Shown here: piece by piece, positions 29,483 to 40,367 of the stretch | Numbering within the stretch: the first letter of the stretch is position 1 | How the letters are laid out: each line of letters starts with the position of its first letter | Assembly (NCBI GenBank): GCA_008000375.1 | Contig: SMOI01000205.1 | Span: forward strand, 1-58,650 | Source: Poteriospumella lacustris | Taxonomy: Eukaryota; Sar; Chrysophyceae; Chromulinales; Dinobryaceae | Reading direction: 5' to 3' | DNA: 58,650 nucleotides | Notes under the pieces: generated by a model | Told to the model about the DNA's origin: nothing | The model's input: the letters and a program-made list of their open reading frames with translations, nothing else | Databases searched by the model: none | Translations under genes and position numbers: made by a program

Positions 29483-30394
29483 CTACGCGGGAGACGCTGG
29501 GCGCGTCACCTCTTGGTGCGGGGTGCGGCAGAAAATACGCTCGATTTGCCGCCGTTCGTTGAGTGTCAACACCATTGTCAGCCGTACCACGCGTTGCACG
29601 GGTATGCGCAGCCGGGGAATGTCGTGCCCTGTTTCCGCTCGATGCAATTCGAAGATATCGGGAGGGTCCATGTCCGCCAGCGGTTGATGGCGCTGCAACA
29701 CCCGCATCACGTCGTTGGCGGCGCTACTGCTGCGGCCACGGTGCGGAGTAGCCGCAGAGAAGTGGCTCTCCAGCGCGGAGCCGCACAATCGCCCATGCAC
29801 ATCGATGCAGCTGACGTTGTACAGGGACGAATACTGCGTCAGAAACTCGCAATGAACCTCGCTGTGTTGGCGGTCGGAGCGAGTGCGGATGCTGGTGGCC
29901 TCGATGGCGGTGACCACATCCGGCGACAACGCTTGATTGATGGCTTCGAAGCCGAGGAGATCCCGAATACCCCCGAGATAATAACAGTTCGGGTAGTCTG
30001 GATGACTGTACCGCTGACGCACGGGTATGGCGCCTTCGACGATGAAGGCGATGTGTTGACGGTCGGTGAACGTCTCGATGAAGGACTTGTACACCGACAG
30101 ATCGTGGGTGTTGAACACGTTGGCAATCATACGACTGTAAAAGCGACGGATGTCGTGCTTCACTACGCGGGGAATGAAGTCGAATCGCTGTGGCCGCTTG
30201 CGCTTTCTGCCATTGGACGGTACTTGTACGATGAGTGAATCGGAGTCTTGGACGGGCACGGGAGATCCATTCGAAGGAAGCTCTTGGTCCTGGACGTCAT
30301 CGAAATGCGGCCACGCGTCCATGATTTCTTCATCCAAGGCATCCAATTCGAACAGGAAGAAGTCATCGCCCATCATCATGAGGTGGCCCATCAT
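29483..30394 (-). CDS. Conserved-looking protein of unknown function with nuclear-type basic motif
   Basis: The single exon gives 303 aa from the Met at 30394. The frame is open upstream but Leu-rich and without ATG. The N-terminus is acidic (about residues 8-35), then comes GRKRKRPQRF, a candidate nuclear localisation signal. The region from about residue 75 to 290 has globular composition, with helices such as RRFYSRMIANVFNTHDLSVY and a segment GAIPVRQRY. The order of helix, strand and aromatic residues is reminiscent of an NTF2/SnoaL-like fold, but that is a weak guess. A TTTATAAA on the minus strand lies about 20-30 bp upstream of the ATG. It could be a transcription-related protein; the function is unknown. 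Confidence 0.6.
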   Translation of the reverse strand: MMGHLMMMGDDFFLFELDALDEEIMDAWPHFDDVQDQELPSNGSPVPVQDSDSLIVQVPSNGRKRKRPQRFDFIPRVVKHDIRRFYSRMIANVFNTHDLSVYKSFIETFTDRQHIAFIVEGAIPVRQRYSHPDYPNCYYLGGIRDLLGFEAINQALSPDVVTAIEATSIRTRSDRQHSEVHCEFLTQYSSLYNVSCIDVHGRLCGSALESHFSAATPHRGRSSSAANDVMRVLQRHQPLADMDPPDIFELHRAETGHDIPRLRIPVQRVVRLTMVLTLNERRQIERIFCRTPHQEVTRPASPA

Positions 30395-31263
30395 CAAGGC
30401 TGATAGGAAGTCTTTATAAACAAGTGAGAACGAATCAAATGCGATCCATACAATGATGACAAGGTCATTGAAAACAATGCTGGCCTGGCCCAACAAACAA
30501 ACAAGGCAATATAGCAGGGCAAGAAGAAGAACAAGAAGAAGAAGAACCAAACGAAGAAGTCACCTGCCCGGGGACGCCTAGCAAGGGAGTGCGGTCGGTG
30601 GTGCGGCGCGGCTGCGGGGGGCAGCAGGTTGGAATGACACAGATGGACCCAGACTGGCCGGTCGCGTTTGGGTAGCCTGCGGTCGAGGACGATGATGACG
30701 ATGGCGATGGCGATGTGCACACAGTACACAGCAGAGTGTTTGCGATGTCCCGTTTGCGTAGCCAGAGACTAGAGGTTGTGGCACCTCCTCTGTGAGGAAT
30801 GTGTTCAAAACTGCAGCCGTGTGAGCCCGTGTTTTGTGTTCCTAGTTCTAGTTCAGCACGGGTGGAACGATGAATTGCGCAGTTAATATGAGGCAGTGGT
30901 GTACGTATCCAGAATTTACTGATCCAGCCCCAAACAAAACATGCAGTTCTCAATTACGGCAAGGAATACTACGGGGTGAGACGACGCTACAGAGGAGCAA
31001 ACACGGTGCAGAGAGGTCATTCCGCAGCTGCACCCACAAAGTAAAATGACATCGTACCCGGCCTCGCCAGAGAACAGAAAGAAAATCATACGACAAGAGA
31101 GCAGTGACAGTGGGCGTACGGGCGAAAGGGTTCGTTACGAAACGAAGTAAAAACAATGGGAGCAGACCATACACAGACAAACAACTGAAACAACCACAAA
31201 GAGAAGAAACCTCAGACAGCGTAACAGAGCAGGCGAGGCCAGGTAGAAGAAGGACGACGACTG
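30395..31263. other. Intergenic, no gene seen
   Basis: It begins with GAAGAAGAAG-type tracts (30505-30560), which likely lie in the 5' region of the minus-strand gene. The rest has only short frames. Confidence 0.5.
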
Positions 31264-32181
31264 TTATCCGCAGCGGAACGAGCGATACGACCCCGTCAGA
31301 CCCACTTCACTGACGTCCTCAAGCTGCCACGCGTCTAACGATTGATGGAATGACGACGCTTGATAGAACATCGCACGCATGCGCGGGCGATGACGGACAT
31401 CCCACGTGTCCAACGGTTGATTGAAGGCTCTCGCCTCGGCGAACATCTCCTCCATCGACACGACACGACTGGGATCCCAACGATCCAATGGCTGATTGAA
31501 GGCTTCGGCGCCATTGAACATGCTATACCACGTGGTCACGTGGTTCATGTGCGTCCAATCGTTGACGTTCTGATTGAAAGCGGTGGCGTTTTCAAACATC
31601 GCTCCACCTTCTTCGAGACGTGGCATGCGCCATTGGTCCAACGGCTGGTTGAACGCAAAGGCATTACGAAACAAGGCCGTAGCATTCTCCACCGAGGACA
31701 CATCCCACGTATTCAGGGGTTGATTGAACGTCGCCGCCGTTTGAAAGAGACCCATGGCGTTGCGGACGTGGCGGACGTCCCAACGGTCCAAGGGCTGATT
31801 GAACGCCAGGGCCTCACGAAACATGTTCGCCATGTCGCGGACATTACTCACGTCCCAGTCGTTCAGCGGTTGATTAAACGCCTTCGCTCCACTGAACAAA
31901 CCGGACATATCTTCGACCTTGGCGACGTTCCACTGGCCAATCGGTTGATTGAATGCGAAGGCGCGGTAGAAAATCGAGACCATTGTTACAACGTTTTTCA
32001 CGTTCCAACCACTGATATCCTCATTGAACGTGTCACAGTTGGCAAAGGCATAGCTCATGTTGGTGACGTGACTGACATCCCAATCACGGATGTGACCAAA
32101 CTGAACCAGCACCTCCTCGGGGTTGTTGCACCACAGACGAACGGCGTCTTTGAAGTTCTCATCCGTAAACAATGTCACCAT
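31264..32181 (-). CDS. BspA-like DUF285 repeat protein, divergent copy C
   Basis: The 305-aa single-exon protein starts from Met at 32181; the upstream extension of the open frame is not protein-like. The start MVTLFTDENFKDAVRLWCNN corresponds to the later half of the module in the other DUF285 genes, so it lacks the LPFGVRQLIKDY part. Eleven units of about 25 residues follow, with F-N-Q-P-L, W-D-V and M-F positions. Several W-D-V positions are changed (WRMPRL, WTHMNH, WDPSRV), so this copy is older or under different constraint than copies A, B and D. It is divergent from the small membrane protein at 32460, with 278 bp between the starts. Confidence 0.85.
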   Translation of the reverse strand: MVTLFTDENFKDAVRLWCNNPEEVLVQFGHIRDWDVSHVTNMSYAFANCDTFNEDISGWNVKNVVTMVSIFYRAFAFNQPIGQWNVAKVEDMSGLFSGAKAFNQPLNDWDVSNVRDMANMFREALAFNQPLDRWDVRHVRNAMGLFQTAATFNQPLNTWDVSSVENATALFRNAFAFNQPLDQWRMPRLEEGGAMFENATAFNQNVNDWTHMNHVTTWYSMFNGAEAFNQPLDRWDPSRVVSMEEMFAEARAFNQPLDTWDVRHRPRMRAMFYQASSFHQSLDAWQLEDVSEVGLTGSYRSFRCG

Positions 32182-32459
32182 CTTTATTGAGGTTTGTTCT
32201 TGCGAGCACGTCACGTATCTACTGCTCTTGAGCGTCCTTTTGAAATATTTCCAGTCGGCGCGGGCGAGTCCGTTACAACTGGTACAGTTTATTGGACTTT
32301 CTGTTGTAGAGACGAGCAGGAACGAATGAAAGTGAACGTACGTCAGAGACAGGATTCGCTGCGTTGTTGCAGACGAAGAGGTGCGCACAGCCTTGCTCTG
32401 CCATATCAAACACATACCGAACACATAATCCAAAAGAAAAGGATACATATTTATGTGAC

Positions 32460-32828
32460 ATGAACACTCAAGATCTGACTTCGTTAGGGGCAGGTGTGGC
32501 TATCTGGGCAAGTGTGATTCCCGTGGTGAAATATGCCGGTCAAGTTTGTGTGGACAAAGGCAACACCGGCAAAAATCTATTCTTGTTGATTGGTGTTGGT
32601 ATTGCGGCGGTCACTACACCTGCCATGAGCTATCTCATGGGTTGGAAAACTCGTGAAGCCAAGATTCGTGGTATTGCTTTGGCCTTAGGCACAGCGCAAA
32701 CTTTAGATGGTGTGGTACACATGTTGTACCCACATTTCTATTCCACGATTCCTTCGGTGGCTTTGGCAGCCGCGGGCAATATTTTTTGGGGTGCTGGTTT
32801 GTTGGGTATTTTCAGTGTGTATACGTGA
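32460..32828 (+). CDS. Small four-helix membrane protein, DUF5367-like
   Basis: A 122-aa single-exon ORF from ATG 32460. Four hydrophobic segments are visible: GVAIWASVIPVV, LFLLIGVGIAAVTTPAMSYL, IALALGTAQTLDGVVHMLYP and ALAAAGNIFWGAGLLGIFSV. The pattern of a central LD in a helix followed by a YP-containing loop and a final Ala/Gly-rich helix resembles the bacterial DUF5367 family; the match is by eye. There is no cleavable signal and the location is unknown. Codons are less GC-biased than in the long neighbouring genes. Confidence 0.6.
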   Translation: MNTQDLTSLGAGVAIWASVIPVVKYAGQVCVDKGNTGKNLFLLIGVGIAAVTTPAMSYLMGWKTREAKIRGIALALGTAQTLDGVVHMLYPHFYSTIPSVALAAAGNIFWGAGLLGIFSVYT

Positions 32829-33770
32829 GTGTTGGAACTATGACCGTAATTATATTTTTTCTTGTCGAAAAGTGTGTTTCGTGTCCGTTGGAGTCATCGA
32901 TTGCTCGACCCCTTCGAATAGACTTCTATTGTCGAGCGCTCGAACATGGCGAACTTATTGGCGCCATAGTGTCGTAAGCAAATGACCAGGGTCAGCAACG
33001 ACCTGCGCCGTGTGCCCACGACCCACATCACCACACCCTGGTTGCAGTCGTTTCACCGAGTGGACACGAGACGCTTGTGAGAGCTTATGTAGTGATGCAT
33101 AGATCTGGCGCGGGAGTGAAACCACGTACGGATATACTCGTGAACATTACTGGAAGAAAGGCCGTCGCGATATATACATCGTCACCTTCACCAACAACAG
33201 TTCTTCAGTTGGCTTCGGTTTGAAGGGTGGTCGTATAGAGTGTCGAGTCCCGGTACTTTCCAATGGTCGTGGAAACCATCGCCCCCCCCTTTACAACGTC
33301 TAGAACACACGATCGATCAGAGTAAAGGGGTACAGCGAAATCTGCAAGCGAGTAACGTGTAAAAAACGCGGCATAGGTACCTATAATGCAATAATAAGCG
33401 ATCGCACACCAGATTGGGTTGTTGGGTTGTTGGGGATGTTGGGTTGTTGGGGATGTTTGGGGTGTTTGGGAGTTGCCCGTTGGGCGTTTCTATTTTTCGG
33501 CAGGCGGACGACGACGACGCTTTTCAAAATAGGTCGCCTCCAACAGTGATATCAAAGCCCGATGATGAGAGGTTATGTAGATACTGCACTGTACCTACCG
33601 TCTGTAAACGAATCACTTTGTTGCTGTTGCTGTTGTTGTTGCGGAGAAAGGGTGAAGTTCTTCCGCGAGCGCAAAGAAGAGCGTTTTAAAGCTTTGATTG
33701 ATTTGCCCCCCCATTGTCACTGCCGTAGCACGCCGTCTTTGCTGTTATCGGAACAGGAGTTGTGTCGCAA
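32829..33770. other. Upstream region of TBC1D31, no gene seen
   Basis: No credible ORF. It contains a G-tract cluster at 33415-33470 and a CTGTTG-type tract at 33620-33645. It should include the TBC1D31 promoter. Confidence 0.5.
33415..33470 (+). repeat. G/T-rich repeat with G-quadruplex potential
   Basis: Imperfect repeats of GGGTTGTTGGG and GGGGATGTT give seven or more runs of three to four G within 56 bp, about 300 bp before the TBC1D31 start codon. Confidence 0.75.
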
Positions 33771-36700
33771 ATGTACCGCAAAGCCAGTTTTGGTTCATCA
33801 CTCAGCTTGAATGCCAAACAGGGAGCGCATTCATCCCTACGTGGTGCCAGTGTGGACGCGAACGATGAGGCGCACGTCAACAGCGACGTGCATTCGCCCC
33901 ACGTCTTGTTTTTGAAGACCCACGGCAAGTTTGGAAGCAATGCCTTGCAGCCACAGACAGGGGGTCGCTTGATGACCATTTGGAATTACCCCCTGCGCAG
34001 CAAAATGTGGCGGATCACGTTGGTCGCCTTCCACCCCCGCACGGGCACCTTCGCCGTCGCCGACGAACGGGGCCAAGTCTATCGCATGTCCATGCATCAG
34101 CACACCTACCAGGCGTTGCGCACGGCCTCCATGCCCATTGTGGCGATGTGCTTCATCGCGTGCGAAAAGACGCACCTGATTCTGGCGCACGGCAACGGGA
34201 CGCTGCTCATCGTCGACACCCACAAGCGCGACGTCGTCGGCAACATCCAACTCTTGCAGGCGGACGCCAAGAGCATCCCCGTCGTGCGGATTCTCCGGTC
34301 GCATCCGTCGCAACCGCAAGTGCTCATCGCCACCGAAGACAACCGCGTCTTTCTGTGGGATTTAACGTAAGTTGCTCCACTCGTCGGCGGCTGCCACTGC
34401 TGCCGCTAAGGCTCCTGCTGACGCCTCCCTCACGCTTCTTTACGCCTGCCGCCCCCCCACACACAGAACGATGCAATGCCTGCGAACGTTGCAATGCGAC
34501 GACCGCATCGTCGACCTGCGGTACGAGGTGCACGGCGACGTCATCGCGCTGACGCTGGAGGCCAGCGGCACTTACCTCTACGCCAACGACGGCTCCTTCG
34601 CCGCCCTGGGCAGCTGTCGCTTGCCCAAGCCGCCATCCACGGCCACCACCACCAGCGCGCGACCGTACGTCACGGCGTACGCGTCGGTGCTGTACCGCGT
34701 GTACTTCGAAGAGGAACAGCGCACGCGCCTGCAGCTGAACGTGCTGCTGGCCACGTCCGACCGGCGGCTGTTGTCGTTCTACGTGGGCGTCGACAAGGAC
34801 CCCGCCCCGCGCAAGAAGACCAAAGGGACTGCTGCAGCAGCAGCGGCGGCGGCGCCGTTGTCGTCGGGGCTCCGTCTCGAGACGAAGCTCTTCGGCGCCT
34901 TTCCCCTGCCCAGCCAGGTACGTCTCTCTAGCTCTCCCCCTCGTGGGGAAGGCCCCTACGTGTACCGTTTGCTAACGAACGGTTCTCCCTCTGCCTCTGC
35001 ATCTGCCTCTCCTGTACGCGTAGTGGGACGACCCGGTCGTGTCGATGATGTTCATCGGCGAAGTCTCCGCGGCGCCGCGGGTGCTGCTGTTGTCGTCGGC
35101 GGGCGACGTGCTCATCGTCGAGAGCGACGGGTTCCAGGAGCATTCCCCGGGCATGTGGGCCGTCCTCGCCGACGTGCCACGCGACATCACCCAGCGGACG
35201 ATGGAGGGCGACCCCAGCGTCGCGGCGCTGTTGCCCACCGAGCCGTTCTACGACGGTCGCTTGTCGTCGTCGTCGCCGAACACCGTCGTCGACACGGCCG
35301 TGGGCCGTATGAGCGGCGTCGTCGGGAAGATGGACGCGTCGTATCAACACGCGGTCGTCGTCGGGTTGGACGGCGCCGCGCGTCTCTTCGTCCTCGAGGC
35401 GATGGTGGGCTACGGACACGGCAGCGGGAAGGTGCTGAAGGCGGTCGCCGTGTCGACGGCGGCCACCGCCGGCGGCGGCCGTGGCTCCTCGAAGGCGGCG
35501 TCCCATCGCCAGGGCCACGGCCAGGGCCAGGGCCGGGGCCAAGCGGCGAACGGGCTATACGAGTTCTTCGTGTCGACGACGGACAGCGCCGAGGCCGGAG
35601 GAGACGGACGTCCGAGCACTGCCAACGGTCGTCTGTCGTCGACCGCCACCGCCACCGCGACCGGTGGCCATCGCCGCAGTGGCACCGTCGCTGCGGCTGG
35701 CGGTCTGCGAGGAGGAGCGTCGTCTCGCAGCGGTAGTGGTGGTGGCAGCGCCGCCAGTGTCTCCTCGGCCACCACCGTCGGCGGTGGGGACGCGGTCGGC
35801 GGGGGCGGCGGTCGGGCGGCGCAGAAGCACCGCAACGCGATCGGCCAGAGCGTGACCCGGCGGGTGAAGTGGCAGAGCCACTCGTTCGTCACGGGCAACA
35901 ACCACTCGACGGCGACGGGTTTGCCGCCGCGGTTCTTGGGCAAGGACATGGACCACGAGCTACTGAACGTGCCGCTGTTTGAGCTGGCGACGCTGACGCC
36001 GAAGGAACGACAAGTGAACCGCATGAAACTGGAGGCGTTTTTGCACACGAACGGTACGTCACCCGCCCCCGCTACGCCACGCTGCGCTACGTTGCTGTGC
36101 TGATCATCGTCGTCTGTTGCACAGGGGAATACCCGTCGCGGTACCGCGCGTTGGTGTGGCGCTTCTTGTTGAAGCTGCCCGAGAACGCCTCCGCCTTCTC
36201 CGAGCTAGGTACGTCGACTCTCTCTCTGTCTCTCTGTCTCTGTCTCTGTCTCTGCCTCTGCGTGTGTGTCCCTCTGGCTGACCTCTGATACACTGTCCCG
36301 TTCACAGCGAAGCGAGGCGTGCACCAGGCGTACGAGGACCTCCACGAGGCCTACCCGATCAAATCGCCCAAACTCTTCCACCGGTTACAGTCGCTGCTCA
36401 GTCAACTCGGCCACTGGGCGCCCATCTTAACGCAGGCCACGTACCTGCCCGCGCTGGTCTTCCCGTTCACCGTCATCTACTCCAACGACGAGATCGCCGC
36501 GCTGGAGACCGTGCTGACCATTCTGATGTACTGGGGCTACTCGTGGCACGCGACGCACCCGCACCCGCCGGTGCACCTCGTCGACTCGATTAACAAACTG
36601 ATGAAGCTCCACGACGTCAAGCTCTACCAACACATCACGCGTCTCGACGGCAACGTCGGCCTGATTGGCTGGACGCTGCTGTCGACGCTGTTCAGCGAGA

Positions 36701-39700
36701 TCTGCGGCCGGCGCGCCTGGCTGCAGCTGATGGACTATCTCTTCACCTTCTTCGAGGACATGCGCAACGTCGTGCTGCTGCCCGTCGCCATCCTCCGCGA
36801 CCTGCGTGTCGTCCTGCTCCAGTGCGACACGCTCGACGCGGTGACACACGCGACGCGGAACCAGCAGCAGAACCTGCGTATCGACGTGGTGGTGAAGGCG
36901 CTGGACGCGATGAAGCGCGAGACGCCGGCGAAGTATTTCACCGGCGTCGCGACGAAGTTTCTGGACAACACGCGCTTCGAGGTCGGCAAACGCGGCGGGG
37001 GCTACGCGGTGGGCGGTGTCCGGCGACGCATCGATTCGAACAACGGCGCCTTGGGCGGCGCGGACGATGCCGTCGCGGAGGAAGCGGCGGCGTCGGGGGC
37101 GAGTGGCAGCGGCGGCGGCGGCGGTGTCGCGTTTGGCGGGGCGTACCACGGCCGCAAGCCGCGTGGGACGGGCCATTTGATCTTGGAGACGATGCAGCCG
37201 GCCGCCACCGACCACGGCCACCACAGCGGCGGCGGCGGCGGCGGCGCCTTCGCCACCGGCGTCGTCAGCCACACGGCGAACCCGGACGTCGACGGCGCCA
37301 TGGACGAAGAGGACGAGGCGCGGCTGAACCTCGCCCTCTACAACGGCACGCCGCGCTTCCCGCTGCCGTCGCACACGGAGCACTACCCCGTCTACGACGG
37401 CTACCCGAAGGAGATGCTCGACATCCAGATCCGCGAGCGCAACAAGGTGCTGCTGCTGTCGAAGGAAGTGCAGCGCCGCACGTCGACGCTGCAGGCGCTC
37501 GAGGCGAAGATCGAGGCGATCGAGCGCGACCACGACACGTGGATGGTGACGCACACGCACGCGACGCGCGCCGAGTTCGAACACCACCGCGCGATGATGG
37601 AGCAGGAGAAACAGTACCACCGCGAGCTGCAGCGCATCGAGGAGGAGATCTCCGGCCAACGGCTGCGCGCCCTCGACAGTTTGGAGCAGGCGGCGAAGGA
37701 AGAGCTGCACGTGATGGACGTCGCCATGACCGAGGCGCAGCAGTTGTTGGCGGAGAAGGAAGCGCACATGCAGGAGACGATGGCGGTGAACCTGTCGCTG
37801 CAGCGGCACCGCGAAGTCTCCGAGAAGGCGGAGCACACGACGATGGAGAAGCTGCGGCAGTTGCGCCTCCGCCGCACCCGCGAAGATGTACGTTACCGCT
37901 GCCCTGTTACCGGTGCCGCTACTGCTACCGCTACCGCTGCGGCTGCGGCTGGGGCTTGTGGCTGTGTCGTGTGTGCTAACCGGCTGCTGTGTCTCTGTCG
38001 GTGTCTGTGTCGCTGTAGTGGCTGCGGTCGGTGTCGTCGCTGCTGAAGAACAAAGAAGAAGAACTGCAGGCCGAAACCGCCGTCGTGCAGGAGCGGTGGA
38101 AGCGCCAAGACGACACGCTGCGGCAGCAACGCGAGGCGAAACAGGCCGCGCTGCTCGAGCGCGAAGAACTCGATCGCATGGCGCTGCTGCAGGAGGAAGT
38201 CGCGCAGAAGATGAAGCGGCTGCAGTTGGCGCGCGACGCGAAGCTGTTGGAGATCGAGCGGCTCCGCGCGGTGCGCGTCCAGGCGGCCCACGCGGAAGAT
38301 GCCCGCGAAGCCGCCGAGCGCGCCGCGTTGTTCATGAAGAAACAGGAGCTCTTCGACGTCGCGACGGACAAAGCGACGACGGCCACCGCCGCCGCCGCCG
38401 CGTTCGACGACCACGACGACGACGGTTGGTACGGCGGCGACAGTCGCTCCACCGGCGACGCGGAGGACGACGACGACGAAGGCAGCGACGGGCTGCGCGT
38501 CGTCGACGACGCCGAGATCGACGAGCGCGCGCGTCAGCTGCGCACGTTGAAGGCGCGGCAGCAGGCGCGGCACGCGCAGTACCAACAGGAAGTCGCGCAG
38601 CAGATGATCGCCACGTTGCCCCCTCCGCCGCCGCGGCCGCCTGCTGCTCCTGCTCGAGCTGGCAGCCACAGCGGCAGCCACAGCGGCAGCCACAGCCACA
38701 GCCACAGCCACCGTCGGTCGTCGGACGTCTACGTCGACGACGGCAGCAGCGACGGTGAGGACGACGACGACGACGCCGCCGCCGGTGCACCGCGATGGAC
38801 CCGTAGCACGTTGACCACCGCGGTGCCCGCCCCTCCCGCCACCGCCGCCACCAGCCGGAACCGCCACGCGGCGCCCACGGCGCAGTCGCGTACGACACGA
38901 CACGTCCACGCTACGGGCGGCGGCAACGACGGAGACGGTGACGAAGACGACGCCGCCAGCGAGGTCCACGCGTTCTCCGAGCAGATCGATTTGAATCAGT
39001 ACGCTGCGGGCTCGCAGGCGCTGCGCCGTGGCCACCGCGTCTTGGAAGACGACGGGGACAGTGACGGCGACGCTGGGCGCGGACGAGGACAACGATGGCC
39101 CCAGCAGCAGCCGCAGCCGCACAGCAGTGTGGGGCGGTTGCCCATCGAAGAGGCGTTGTCCAAGGCCTCGGCGGTGCTGTTGCGGGATCCGTCGGACGTC
39201 GCGCCGGCGGCGTTACGAGGCGCCGCAGAGTCGTCGTTGACCATTGCGACGAGGACGTCCTCGTCGCGACGGGTGGACGACGAGGGCCCACCGAGTTGGT
39301 CGGCGGCCTCGCCACGACCGACGGGGCTCACGCAGGCGACGTTGGTGCGCAAGGCCAGTCAAGGCGGCGGGTCCACCGCGCAGCAGTGGGCCGCCGCGAC
39401 TAACGCGACGAGCGGCGGCGGCGGCGACGGCGGCGGCGGTGGTGCGGCGGCGGTGGCGCCACCGTTGTCGGCCCCATCGTCGTCGTCCGCCGCCGCGCGG
39501 CCGTTGTCGTCGAAGGCGTCGTTTACGCGGTCGGCCACCACCGCGATGCCCGCGGCGGCGGCTCCAACGAGTGGCAGTGGCGGTGGTGTCTCGATCACGA
39601 TCGAACCCACCGGCGGCGGTGGAACGGAGGCGTCCACGACGTTGATGGGCAACAGTCCGATGAAGCTGTTGACCAAGTCGCGATCGTCCTTTGTCCTCCC

Positions 39701-40053
39701 GACGACGACAACGACGACCACCAACACCGGCAACACGGCAACGGCCACGATGACTCGCACAGGGTCGGGTATTGCCACCACCGCGGACGAGGCCGCCTCG
39801 ATTCAGCGGTCCCTTCGGTAAGTCCGTTGTGTCTCGCCCACAATGCTGTGCGTCGTCGTTGGCTCATCGAGTGGCGCTGTGTGTTCGGTACAGAAACATC
39901 AAAGCTGGCATTTCGTCGTTCAAAGCGAACGACAGAGCCTCGGCGACGGCGATGGCTTCAGCGACGACGCGTGGTGGAGGAGGTAGTCACAGCAGCGCTG
40001 GTAGCAGCCGCAGCAGTGAGGACGATGCTGCGTTGTGGGCGTACGACAAGTAA
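33771..40053 (+). CDS. TBC1D31: TBC1D31 (WDR67)-like WD40-TBC-coiled-coil protein
   Basis: Seven exons: 33771-34366, 34467-34917, 35024-36053, 36125-36208, 36308-37887, 38019-39817, 39894-40053. All six introns (71-131 bp; donors GTAAGT or GTACGT) join in frame to give 1899 aa. Residues 1 to about 420 are WD40-type repeats (VLIATEDNRVFLWDL). A Gly/Ser-rich insert follows. The TBC domain (about 680-890) starts at RQVNRMKLEAFL and contains GEYPSRYRALVWRFLLKLPE and a long segment including YPIKSPKLFHRLQ. Residues about 1085-1440 are coiled coil; the rest is low complexity. In animals TBC1D31 is a centriolar-satellite protein linked to cilium formation, so this supports a flagellated stage. The canonical TBC Arg/Gln fingers are not obvious, as in TBC1D31 itself. 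It is longer than animal homologs because of low-complexity inserts. Confidence 0.88.
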
Positions 40054-40367
40054 AAAGACCGATGCGGCTTTACGCTCAACGCAGAGCATCTGATGGCCGA
40101 ACACGCCAAGCGAACAGCCGGCTGCCAAAAACTCGCACGGTCCGGGTTCGCGCGATCGTGTCGGGGCATGACTACGCGGGGCATATCTGTAGTTCCTGCA
40201 CGAAAAACAATCTATAAAACGACTCACAACACGCACGCACGCACGCACCATAGCCGTACGTCGCATGGTGAAGCTGAACTGCGCTCGGTCGACAAGTAAA
40301 ACAAAGTGACCACACACGTCACCGAACACAGAGACGACGAAGACAAAAACACAGATTAAACCACTAA
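40054..40367. other. 3' flanks of TBC1D31 and HA-repeat gene 2
   Basis: No gene is seen. The last 60 bp (ACACAGAGACGA..., CCACTAATTA) match the 3' flank of HA gene 1 and the fragment at 26 kb, so the duplicated HA block extends past the stop codon. Confidence 0.6.

Noticed and set aside
36427-37836. Long antisense frame in TBC1D31 exon 5
   Set aside because: GC-rich shadow frame; the sense frame carries the TBC and coiled-coil sequence.
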